From NCBI GenBank assembly GCA_973895155.1, contig OZ316893.1:806001-870000 (forward strand): a stretch of 64,000 nucleotides of DNA, written 5' to 3'. The stretch comes from Marsupella aquatica (lineage: Eukaryota; Marchantiophyta). The position numbers were made by a program, and so were the translations under genes. This document shows positions 1 to 10,838 of the stretch, piece after piece. Numbering within the stretch: position 1 is the stretch's first letter; every line of letters begins with the position of its first letter. The notes under the pieces are model-generated. The model had not been told where the DNA came from, searched no databases, and worked only from the letters and a program-made list of their open reading frames with translations.

Positions 1-98
1 TGCATAGTCCTTCACAAGAATAAGTGCAAAACAAATGTATTTCTCATGTAATAACCAAGTACATTATTGTTGTCCAAAGCAAGTAGACTATTCTATCC

Positions 99-758
99 CT
101 ATTCGAAGTCCTCTAAATCTGTATTCCTCAATTGCAGCACAAGGTCTGCGAGAATTTTCTTTGCACTCTGTTGTTTCCCGGGAGAGGACTTTGGTTTTAT
201 AGAGCTTTGAGTAGGTGTCCTTGGAATTCTAGCATCCACAAAAGTCAATCTTTTAATGTGCATCTCAAGACCTTTCACTTCAAGTGAGACTTGGAGCTTG
301 GGCAATTGCTTGAGAATGTCATGGACTACTGTACATTGCTCATATTCAGGCAGAATGCTGAATTCAAGTGGAGTATATTTTAGAAGAATGCTAGCACAAT
401 TCCAAAGGAGAACCTTCACAGGCTGCACACCACCATGAATGGCATCAAACAGAACCAATTGGAATCGGAAGGCAGGCTCTCCAGGTAGGTGATGCCCACA
501 TTTTGAGCCAAATTCCAGGGACTTGTTACATCGTTGACCATCATCGTCTCTGTGGGGGCAAGAAGAGTAAATAACTTTCGTCAGGTAGGGATTTCGGGTT
601 GTGTAGTTCGCTGCCCAGACTAAAGACGGTGGGAAATGCATACTGATCCCTTCAGCCCTCTTCTCCTCCACATCTAATAGAGACATCCACTGAGCCATGG
701 CCTCCTGGCAGACAAGCAAGCATTCAGGCATTTCCACATCCTGATTGCGATTGAACAT
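99..758 (-). CDS. RPA1/MEIOB-like OB-fold protein, C-terminal part
   Basis: An open frame of 219 codons ends with its own stop. Residues about 60-160 resemble the C-terminal DNA-binding OB fold of RPA1-type single-stranded DNA-binding proteins: an aromatic segment (YSSCPHR), then spaced Cys residues and CGHH forming a probable zinc ribbon, then FRFQLVLFDAIHGG and a hydrophobic strand. In that family (RPA1, meiotic MEIOB) this fold binds single-stranded DNA in replication or recombination; that is family knowledge. The tail is basic and Ser/Pro-rich (PKSSPGKQQSAKK). The first Met may not be the true start, because the frame stays open about 50 nt upstream and a CAG acceptor-like site lies there, so this is probably the last exon of a longer gene. 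A chance frame is unlikely given the domain pattern, but the exact family is uncertain. Confidence 0.45.
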   Translation of the reverse strand: MFNRNQDVEMPECLLVCQEAMAQWMSLLDVEEKRAEGISMHFPPSLVWAANYTTRNPYLTKVIYSSCPHRDDDGQRCNKSLEFGSKCGHHLPGEPAFRFQLVLFDAIHGGVQPVKVLLWNCASILLKYTPLEFSILPEYEQCTVVHDILKQLPKLQVSLEVKGLEMHIKRLTFVDARIPRTPTQSSIKPKSSPGKQQSAKKILADLVLQLRNTDLEDFE

Positions 759-837
759 TGGCGAAGAGAGCGAGTAGTAATGACTGAGGCGACTTAAAAG
801 GATAAGGACTTACAGGAAAAGCAAGAATGTTGAACGT

Positions 838-1004
838 CGATGGACACTCGCAAGCTGCACAATCACATTCACAATGTCAAAGGAATTTCGCACACGCAAA
901 GCCGCAGCGTCATTCACATTCCTCGATGGACGCCCTGCAAGCTGCACAATCACATTCACAATGTCGAAGGAATTTTGCAAACACAAAGCCGCAGTGTCAC
1001 AAGC
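838..1004. repeat. Tandem duplication, 85-bp unit, two copies
   Basis: A unit starting at cgatggac and including gcaagctgcacaatcac is repeated at 838-922 and 923-1004 with a few substitutions. Short open frames across it are by-products of the repeat. Confidence 0.75.
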
Positions 1005-2752
1005 AGCGTTGAACTGCGAGGCCGAACAAAGTGTAACCTAAACTCATCAAAATGTATCCTAAACGCCTCACGTAACCCAGCTGTAGTCAACTTCCGGTTG
1101 CTATAACGGTAAGATGACCGGCTGGGTTATTGACGGTCACCAATTTTGGGCACCAACTATTTTGCGGTCAGAGTCCTCCCCGCGAATTCCCGGCAGCTGA
1201 AAAGTTCCGCGGGACACCTAGTTTGAGACGCCCTAATAGTATCAATGTCTTCTGTTTTGTAAACTTTTTTACATGCATCCTCGGAAACAATTGATCCCAC
1301 ATTTTGGAGATTTTGCTTGCAGTTCACTAGGTTTTTTCAAGGTCTTCACAAGCTTCACACTGTCATTCAGGTCCCACTCTGAAGGTGAGGCATTACTTCA
1401 ACAGCAGTTCAATGCAATGGGTGCACAGGGAGGCCTCCTATGAGAGCTAATGGGCATAGGGGTCAATGTGGAGTTACTAGTCTGGCCCAAGGTATTGAAA
1501 AGCACCTATTGTGATCAGATTGTTCATAGTAATGAGATCTTGAGGTGGGGCAGACCACCATGGCAACAACTTAGGATATCAACTCAGGAAATTTTTACTG
1601 TCTGGGATATTAATGTACTCCGCAAAAGTCTGAAAATGTGCAATCCTCATGTGTAATGTTGGAAAGCTCAATGAAGGCAAATTATTGCATGCAACTCTAT
1701 TTCTTGGTATGAGTCAATTTTTTTGCTCTTTAGATCCAATGATCCATCTCTAAGTTGGTAACTGTTGATTTGAAGACAGCCTGAATATTGTCTCCCCAAA
1801 TGGTCCACTCGGGGGTCCACTTTAAACTTTTTATCCCCGCCTGAACGGGATCTGTGATAAAAAAAAGTTGACTAATCCAAGCCAAACGATTGTGTTAAGT
1901 GTCACGTGAAGATAACATTCTTCCACATAGGTAAACTTTTGGCCAGTTATCAACAAGTTGTGAAATTGTTCTTGATCAAGAAGTCTATGAGTCAAATAAT
2001 TGTACTAGGCATTATGTAAGTTCAACATCCATCTTGCGGACCATCTTGTCTACTAAAAAGGTCCATTGGCCATTTACCCCTACTTGAAATGGTTCTGTGA
2101 TGATTTTGCAGAGATGAACAGGTTTTGTTATCAAGTAAAGTAAGCCCCAAATTACCCAAAAATTTCACATGAGGATTGCACATTTTCAAATCTCTAGAAG
2201 AACAGCTAACACAAAAGTTTCAGGGGGTCTAAAATATAACAAAACTTTTAAGGGGGGTTCAAAGTGTAACAATTTTTTTATGGGTGTCCATCAAGTACAA
2301 ATTTTCAGCTAAGGGGTCCACCAAGTCTATGCCTCTAAAAAGACCACAAGGACATAAAGTTGAATGAGTAGTTATTATTAATGAGGAATAATTATTGTGG
2401 TGTTAATGGGGGTGTTACCTGGTTCTCCTAGAGGCTACTTTGTTTTATTGAGAAACTTGTTGTATATGTTTGTTTCAATTTGCCTTAGACAGGGTCTGGA
2501 CAAGGTGCTTCTTTCGTATTGTTGGATATTGAAATTGTTTTTGCACCCCTCTCATTGTTCTTATATATTTTTCTTCCTCCAAGACCCCCTCTTTAGGTTT
2601 ATATTTATTTTTCAATCTTTGCCATCCCTTGTTAGAGTATGTTATTTTCTTCCTTAAATTTCAAGTAACATGTAATTGACATTTCATACATGAGGGATTA
2701 CTAAGCCGTTAAGCTATCTCTTCACAGGATCGTGAAAAATAAAGGTTTAAAG
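1005..2752. other. Non-coding stretch, no gene seen
   Basis: This is moderately AT-rich sequence without a convincing coding frame. A TTGAGACGCCCT end at 1224-1235 matches the terminal inverted repeat of the MITE at 63.6 kb and may be the right end of a related, decayed element. The rest shows nothing I can assign. Confidence 0.4.
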
Positions 2753-2885
2753 AAAATGTCATCCCACCAAGTGAGGCATGGGTGTGTGGTAGCTCACTTG
2801 AGTGTAGACTCATAATTCAAATGTTGTATCTGACGACTCCCTTTCTGTTGGATTTCCCTTTCAATATATAAAAAAATGTCATCCC
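2753..2885 (+). mobile_element. tRNA-like SINE with 13-bp target-site duplication
   Basis: The 13-bp sequence aaaatgtcatccc occurs at 2753-2765 and again at 2873-2885. It flanks a 107-bp body that ends in an A-rich tail. The body starts with a box-A-like tgtgtggtagctcacttg and an anticodon-loop-like gactcataa, and continues to a degenerate box-B-like region (ctgacgactcc). That order is what a tRNA-derived SINE shows, with tRNA-Met as the best guess. The duplication is direct evidence of retroposition; the tRNA origin is inferred from two degenerate boxes. Confidence 0.6.
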
Positions 2886-4446
2886 CTCCCCTTTTACCTA
2901 CTCCTCACAGTTAGTTTAAGAAGTTTATGGTTTTGAGTGACTTACGTGTCACTAACTAAAGTCATAATGAAAGAAACATGAAAGGCCCACCACATTTTGA
3001 AAGTGATTCACAATCTTTGAGAAGCTAAACAGTTGTCTATTAGAAAAATGACATGTGGGTAGGGCTTCAAAAGTGGAGCCAACACTTTGAAAGTCCATGA
3101 GCACCTAGGGAGGACATAGGTGCCAAGTCACCAAAAACTAATTTATTCTTGCTTTAAGGTGGTTCATAAAAAATTAATTTCAACTCTAAAAAGTAATGAT
3201 TAATTATTCTATATAACATCATACTCTCTTTGAGCTGGAAGCACTACATTCTTTTGGGGGATCCTCACACCTTTATTTATCTTAAAAGAAATTGGTTTGC
3301 TGGATTATCTAGATATTATAGTCCTAAAACGTTTTTTAATACCATTTGGGGAAGGTTGCTTGAAGTTGGAGCAACCTTATTTAGACAAGTCTGAATCTCT
3401 TTTAGTTGGTGGTCCTATCCCTCTTCCGATTCTCACGAGTTGATCTTGGTTTCTAGTTGAGATTTTAGGATGCAGACTTGTCATAAAACCCCGGCTAGTT
3501 TTGAAAGAAAAGGCACTTAGGCCATGGCATAACAACCCTGCTTTTTGGATTATTCCTATGTATATCACATTGCCAGGCTTTTCAATTTGGTGTTCAGAAG
3601 GAGTTAGTTCTTTAGGGGCTGTTGGGGAGTAACTGGCTTTTGGCAATTGGGCTTTCAATATTATTGAATTTCCTTTGTTTCCTCCCATTTTATGAAACAC
3701 GAAAAAAAATCAATCGATCCGGGATTTTGTGCATTGGCTGTCTGATACATTTCAGTTTATACCACCAGCTTGGGGTGCGTGTGTTTCTCCCCTTTATTGG
3801 GTCTCCGTAAACCATGTGAAAGAGATAAAATATCATCTGGATAAGCTCTCATAATTTTTTTTGTTTGCCACGTAAAACATCTGCAGTAGATTTGTATGGC
3901 AATTGGCCCACCCAAAGTACTAGTGACTTAAAGGGACTTTTTTGTTTGCCACACACACTCCAATACTCCCCAGCACCTAGCTAGTGCAACCTCAGACCTA
4001 TTGGCCCAAAGTCCCAATCCCATGCCCACCTGAGTTACACCACCATGCCCCACTTAACTATTTAAAGAAAGTGAAACTTCAAAGCGTGCTGGTGACTTAA
4101 AGATACATATAGGCCATCCATGCGAGATTTATCAATGTTTAGAGGAACTTCCTTTCTATGAATCCGTTCATGACAGCTCACCATAACTCTGTGGCTGAAA
4201 AAGTATCCAAAATGAACAAAAACCATCTATATCCAACCGCCTGCAATTACGTTGGTCTTCTGCAGTACCTACTCTAGACATCAGTTACCGACAAGGAGCT
4301 ACAGTAGGCTTTTTGTGTTTTTTCAAAATTTCCAATTTTTGCTTTTTTGAAATTGCAGCCCAGATGGACCTTCAAGTTTGCCAAAACGTTTGGATCTACC
4401 ATAGTAACCAGGATGGACTGGAGAAAACCCTCTTTTCTACTCAAAT
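2886..4446. other. AT-rich non-coding stretch
   Basis: Only short frames without recognisable domains are present. A 62-codon and a 107-codon frame overlap on opposite strands near 3.4-3.8 kb and look like chance. No RNA gene or structured repeat is seen. Confidence 0.4.
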
Positions 4447-4505
4447 ATGATACATGTTACACCAATGAGTGAAATGGACAAGAAAATGAGTGTAACATGT
4501 ATCAT
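4447..4505. repeat. Perfect 16-bp inverted repeat
   Basis: The arms at 4447-4462 (atgatacatgttacac) and 4490-4505 are perfect reverse complements around a 27-nt loop. The region could be a short foldback or MITE relic; no flanking duplication was found. Confidence 0.7.
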
Positions 4506-4647
4506 AAAACTCTCAATTCTCAATGACCTTTGAGGATATTAGGCTCACATGATTGATCTTCCCAACCCGCCTCCAACAAAACAAACATAGCCAATTCCTT
4601 TGGATATCAATGGCGATGTTGACAAGTCAAAGTTTGCTGTTAAAACC

Positions 4648-4695
4648 AATTGAAGGTGTAAAGGGTGTCAACAATTGAAGGTGTAAAGGGTGTCG
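4648..4695. repeat. Short tandem duplication (about 25-bp period)
   Basis: The segment aattgaaggtgtaaagggtg occurs twice in direct succession (near 4650 and 4675), separated by three bases. This looks like a local replication-slippage event. Confidence 0.6.
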
Positions 4696-4699
4696 TTGC

Positions 4700-7600
4700 A
4701 TGGTTCGTGCTTGGACTTCTCTTTTTAATTTATTTTATTTTAACTTGAGTTTTTGGGTTTGTGTTTCTATGGATATATTTTCACTGTTTTGTTATTGGCG
4801 GTTATGCTATTATGATGAGTAACATAACATGGTGTAGGAATAATCCCTTTGGACCTCCCTCACATTGCATTCTGTCGTGTTATGTTTATAAAATTGATTT
4901 TCAAAGGCAGAAAGATGAAGTATGGTCTCATTAGCTTAGCACCAAAGCTAAGATTTGGGGAAATCTTACCAGGGTCTACAGATTTGGGGTCACTCTAGGG
5001 GTGATGACAATCACTTCACTATCTGGCCCCACAATGCAGAAACACGGAAAATTTATGTCTTTATTTAAGTCACAATGCTGAGACATTTACAAAGTGGGGC
5101 CGGTATGTGAAAAACGCAGGCTGCCAACTTCCTGGATTACTTGGTGCTGCTCCAATGAAAGGCAAACTTCCAAAGTTCTTGTAACCCAGGCTACTGCAGT
5201 TCTGGGCCAGACCACAGCCCTCTCTCCCAAAAGGATGTTGGGGGAGGGTTTGATTGAGGGATTGGCCAACATGAAACAAAGGCTGGGAAGACAGGTTGGG
5301 AGAGTGTATGGACGAGAGTTGGGAGGAATTAACGGACATAGCCAGGCCTTTAAATTTTGATCAAGAAATTGAAATTGTGCAAGCGGATGAGGTTATTGAG
5401 GTGGAGCAACTCGGGAGAGTGCAAGTAGAAGACACAATTGAGGTGGGGATAGACTGATTGATCGGGGAGAGCTGGATCAAGGTTAGATGACAGCAAGATG
5501 AAGTTGAGCGAGTTGGGGAGAGGACATCAATTCATTATGTGTTTAGTGTGTTCACGGTCACCTAGTAAAGATTTTTACTTGGTCAGTTTACAGGTATGAT
5601 TCTGTGCGTGGTCTTTAAACGTTTCACTCCAACAGTATTCCCTCATTGCTAACTGGCGGTTGGAACTATCTGTGGGGTTCATACGAGTGTGGTCCAAGTT
5701 AGCCTTGTGTTGGAAAGTGAATTGTTTTGGGTATGGTGACAAAAAACATATTTGAACTCAAACACAATGTCTTATTAACACAACGCCTGGGTGTTGTGTT
5801 TGAGTTTGACCCTACAGTATTCTTTGTTTGAGCACAAACAGTACAACCTTCATGAATCATATGACAATGTCAATATTCTAACGCAAATCACATTTTTGAA
5901 CACAATGCTCTGCAAGTACAAGAATTGAAACACACAGTCAAAACTCAAATACAACCCCACCAGCGCACTATACAAATATGGGGTGTTCTATTCAAATACA
6001 AGGTCATGGTATTGTGATTGATGTAAGACAACAGCAGTTGGTTTCAATGGCAAATGTGGAGGTAGATTGGGCAACTTGCAATGTTGAACCCCTCTTCACT
6101 TGGCAATGCAGGGTACTGCTGAGGCACCAACCCAGCAAAAATTGATCAATATTGGGAGGCATATGGGATACTGGGTTGAAACCCATCACCACTGGAGATG
6201 CCCTACGAACAATCATAGCCAAACTACAGGGGATACATTCCATCGCTGTTTGCTTCTCTCTGCTTCCCAAGACAGGGTTTACTCATCCAGTTATTGCGAT
6301 GTGGTGCACAGTTGTGCCCGGAAGTGCTATTTTTAAGAAGTGCTGATTGAACTGTAGCATTTTGCCTTATTTTGTAGTCATTCCAAAACAATTTCAATCC
6401 TTGCACTAAGTGATGATTACTAGAAATCCCACACATTATTATTCTGAGTGATTGCTAGAATCCCTACACATTGCAATTATCAAGGAGGGCAACAGTGAAT
6501 GGATTTAACGAGCATTACAGCTCCTTGGTAAGTGCAATGGTTGCAGGTACTCTCAAGGGCTGGGGACGACTGTATGGGGTTACGGTTCCATGCACTGTAT
6601 AGCCCTTGGGGTGATTGCATCCTGATCCACTCCCTCAAGAAGGAAGGGGGGGGGGGGGCGCAATAGCTTCCATGACATTGCCCACATCAGATAATTTGAC
6701 AAGGCTGCGACATGCACTTGTTGTTTTCATATAGCCCAATAGAAACTAAGTCTTACAATAATCAATTGTAGAAGCAAGGGTTGTAGAAGCAAGGGTTAGG
6801 GGTACCCCTCTTGGACTGTATTACAATTATAACCCTTTGTACAAGGGGATCCATTGAAGCTAGCGACCTCAAATTTGTGGGAAGGGTACTACGGAACCGT
6901 GACCTGAGGAACTCATTGTTGAGACAATAACCTTTTCGCCAGATTATGGGATACAGTTGTTAACTAGTTCATATTGCGACACTCTCCTTGTTTGTGGTCT
7001 AACCCTCTATGGTTGGAAAGTTATCCTGTGAAACCTAAACATTGTGGGTTAAACTGTAGGGAGTCATCTGTACTGCGGTTAAGACTCCCTATTAGAGTGA
7101 TCATATTCATGTTCATAAAATTAGTGTTGGTTGCTACCAGTGCTCAACTATAGAAACTAAATTGCTTAACCTAAGGTTTGGTGCCAACGGCAAAAGGAGT
7201 TTGAGGATGTTAAAAAAATAATGAGAATTTGAGTTTTCTAAAAAAGAAATGTAGCAAAACGGAAATTTAGAAGAACTTGAGTGGCAAACTAGTGAAACTT
7301 CTTGTAAAGACGCTCAGATAGACCTGAAGTTGTCTACCTAAGTTTGTACGTCAAGCTGTAGTCAAGACTTGTCAAAGTTTTAACTTCATAGACGGCCGTC
7401 AAACATTCATTTAAGCTCAAAGACTCAAAGAGTACCATTTTCTATCTCATAATCATAATCATTGTTTTATAGAGAGAAACATTTATTTTGTACTCTCATC
7501 AGGGCTTTCCCAAAGTGGAATAAAAGCTATGATTGACTCAAAGAACACACGCTGTAATTCTCCTTGTAAAAGCCAAACTTGCGGATCGCCTCGACGGAAG

Positions 7601-8560
7601 TTAGGGAATCTAACCCCATTTTCAAATTACTTCCGTAATTCCGTCGTGCCTCATTTGCGGGAAGTCAAAAAGGAGAGCTGACCGGCCTGCCTGACCGCCT
7701 TATCCCGTTCTGGGCAGTTGCTCGAGGCTTTTTTTTTGGCGTTTTCTTTGGTTTTTTGAGCGTACCGGTGACCGACGGACTAGGCAGGACCTATCTTCCA
7801 ACCAAGTTGCCTCTGGAGTCGCGCCGGCCGGCTAGCACCGGAACCAGGGCCCAACAAGCGCAAAGCAGGCAGGCGGGAATGCGGGCCCGAGCAGGGCAGT
7901 CAGGTAGCCTGGTCGGGATAGTTGATCGCCGGGGTGGGGGCCCGGAAGTGGGCAGGCTGCGAAAAACGGGCCGCTACTACATGCCTGTACAAGTGTAAGG
8001 GGGGGCGTCTCAAATTTGAAGTGCCAGTGAAAACGATCTGAAGCCCGCAAATGTGAGTTATGGAGGTTAAAGAAAATTACCAGGGCTAATAAGCAAGTTG
8101 GAGCAAGGTGTTAAAAGGTCTACTTTGCCCACAGCCCACGATAAAAGGTGGGGAAAAGTATACAAACTTGCATAGAATTAGCTTCCCCATTGACCAACCC
8201 ATCCCCTGCACAGATGGTCAAGGGCAAAGATCTAGCAAGGTCTGTTGCTGGACCCGTAACAAGAAATGAGCCATGTGCAAAGAGCCTTATTTCCCTGCTA
8301 GACTTTGGATGCCTTGAGCAGAGTTGTAATGTGAGGGCGACCACCGTACTTTTCAACAGCAAAATCTAAACTGCAGATGTGGGATGGGGTTGCAGGATGG
8401 GGGCGAGCATGCGGGATAGACCCCAAAGCCACCCTGAAAGTGCAATGGACAGCCTTTTTTTAAGTGGCAAAGATCGTCAAATTCCAGCCTCCCCGAAAAG
8501 TCTTTTCTACCTTCGGCTTCAGTGAGGTCTTCAATGAGCTTCGCACCTGGCCCAACCCCA
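4700..8560. other. Repeat-like non-coding stretch
   Basis: No supported gene. A run of 12 G lies near 6647-6658. The 7.44-7.64 kb part carries an aataaaa signal inside LTR-like sequence without a partner copy. A GC-rich block spans about 7.68-8.0 kb. A GGGCGTCTCAA end at 8003-8013 matches the MITE terminus at 63571, so part of a related element may start here. Small overlapping frames on both strands look random. Confidence 0.35.
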
Positions 8561-8561
8561 T

Positions 8562-8826
8562 TGGCAAGAATCTAACACTCATAGATTCAATATTAGATAA
8601 GGAATATTCTTTTGCATCTTCTCCTTCTCACGAGGTGATATGGCAAACATAAAAACCTTTAAAAAATTATCCATCGGCAAGAATCCGACGGTTCCCTTCA
8701 ATCTCAGGAGATCTAGATCTAACAGTCATAGATTAATCTAGGAAGATTAGACAAGGAACGTTCGTGGTACCTTCTGGTTCTCGCAAGGTGACATGGGCGA
8801 AAAAAGAAAACCCTTAAAAACATTAC
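8562..8826. repeat. Dispersed repeat, two diverged tandem units
   Basis: Two diverged copies follow each other. Each has ggcaagaatc, an 'atctaacNNtcatagatt' box, a 'tcNcgNggtgaNatgg' box and a closing run near 'cctttaaaaaNatta'. A third copy is at 19.65 kb. The repeat lies just upstream of the RRM gene's GC-rich leader. Confidence 0.5.
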
Positions 8827-10838
8827 CCTGATGGAGCATCATTTTTGCAGGGTGACGAGCCGAGCAACAAATGGCAGGCAAAGAGCCCACCAGAGTTTCT
8901 GACTGGGCAGCGCTCCAGGTCTCCTACCCATGTGGGTTTTTGCCGTGAAGTGAAAGTTTGACACCCCCTAGGACAGGTACGCTCGAGAATCCGGGCAGCC
9001 GAGCAGCGAGCAAGCGTCCATCCCGTCCTCCTCCTCGGACGCGTACAGTAGTAGTAGTAAGTAGTAAGTAGTAGTGTAAAGCAGAGCTGGCTGACTCGGC
9101 TGCCCGTATGGGGCCAGCGGCGTGCCCGGCCCCCCCAACCCCGTCCCCTGGCCTTCCGACGGACGAAGGAGCAGCAGCAGTAGTAGCAGTAGTAGTAGTA
9201 GTGTAGTAGGTATGCGCAGACAGAGACGGAAAAAGAAAAGGGGATCGAGGAAAGTTGCGGATTGCGGATGGAGGAAAAGCAGAGAAAAGGAGAAATGGCG
9301 TGGGAGCGAGTGCAGTTTTGCAGCAGTGGGATGGGGGAGGAGTGCAACTGCGGCCGCGTGTCGGCTCGCACGCACGCGCTTGCGTTGGTGTTTGCCTTTC
9401 TTCCGTGTTGAACACATCCATTTCGGAATTTCATATTCAGCACAGTCGTACCCAGCCCAACTCCAGGTGGCTGACTGGCCGGATGTGCTTGCGGGGGGTG
9501 ACTTGCTGAGTGTGAGAAAGAGAGCGAGAGGGGGGAGTGCGAGCGCAAGCGGAGATTGAGAGAGAGACGTTCGTGACTGAGGTCTTGACGAAGTGGCGTG
9601 GATTGATGCAGTCAACTACTACTACGAATACTACTGTTTGTGTGTGATGTTGGGTGCGATCTGATAACTCTCGTCTCTGCTACTACGACTACTACTAACT
9701 AGTTGGGTTGTGGGTGGGTGGGTTGGCTGGAGCTGTTCTCTGCTGCGTGCTGTGTGCGTTGCTTTCTGCCTGTCGTCTGTCGTTCTGTCTGTCACACCCC
9801 CCCCTCCTTTGGCTCGGCTGGGTGCCAGGCTGCCAGCTTGAACTTCGCTCCTTTCCTCCCGGAGTCCTCTTCTTTCCCACTACTATACTCTCCTGCTCAC
9901 GGCCTGAGTGAGGCCTGCCTCCCTGCCTGCCTGCCTGCCCGCTGGCTGACTGTTCTGAAGAAGTCAGGTCAGGGTGCGCTCAACGGACAGACATACTACT
10001 GCTTCACCTCACCTCACCTCACCTCACCTCGGAACTACTTTTATTAGTACTGCTACTGCCTCCGCCCTTCGCTTTCGGAAGCGAGCTGGAGAGTGACGCA
10101 AGGAAGGAGGAAGAGCCACAGAGGCAGGCAGCTAGCCAGCCATCGTGCGGGCGGTGTGTAGTTGGTCGTATTTATCATCGATCGAGTGTAGGAAAGCGAG
10201 CGCGTAGGAACGATCGAGCAGTAACGGGACTCGGCTGGGCGTTTGTTTTGTGTTCTGCAGTGACCTCCGGCCGATTGCAGAACAGAACTTCGCAATTGGG
10301 TTTTCGGTGCGCATCGGAGATTACTGCCATCTTCTTCTCACACTTCTCCGTGGACGACACCGCTGTGCAGTCAGTCGGTTCAGCAGCAGTGGCAGCAACA
10401 GAAGGATCAGGTTGTTTAGCGATAATTGTGAAGCATTGCACTTGTCCTTGCCTTCTGAAAACGACTCGTCGAGCAATTGTCCACTGCCAGGCACCAGCTG
10501 ACGGTCCGAAAGGAAAGACACAAGGGGATAGTGAGAAACTTGTTGTGCTATGGCCGGAACAGGTTGGTGGATGCCTTCGGCATCGACAGTGGGCGGAGCT
10601 TAGGTGAACTGGGGATCGAGGGAGGGACAGAGAGAGAGAGAAGCGCGCGAGAGAGAGAGATTTAAGAGGAGTCTGGATTTGTCGGTATGCTAAGCAGGGT
10701 CCATGGAGGATCTGAAGTGGACGTGAATTGGAGCAGTTGTTGGAGCACTTGGTCCTGCTCTCGCAGGATTGTAATTCGAGAGACAGGGCAGAGGGATTAA
10801 TACAAGGTTTGACGATCAATTAGGGAGCAGTGGGTGAA
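8827..10838 (+). promoter_or_regulatory. GC-rich promoter and 5' leader region of the RRM gene
   Basis: Base composition shifts sharply to GC- and pyrimidine-rich sequence with many microsatellites: TAG/AGT triplets near 9045-9080 and 9170-9210, CTGC near 9916-9946, CACCT near 10005-10030, and GAGA runs near 10625-10660. Long frames on both strands here are low-complexity and overlap one another, as expected of a CpG-rich promoter and long 5' UTR. No TATA box or transcription start can be fixed by eye, and a leader intron is possible. Confidence 0.4.

Noticed and set aside
8823-9615. Three overlapping minus-strand frames up to 241 codons and a plus-strand frame at the RRM gene's 5' side
   Set aside because: They overlap one another in different frames, are dominated by microsatellite-derived Ser, Leu and Tyr runs, and have no domain.
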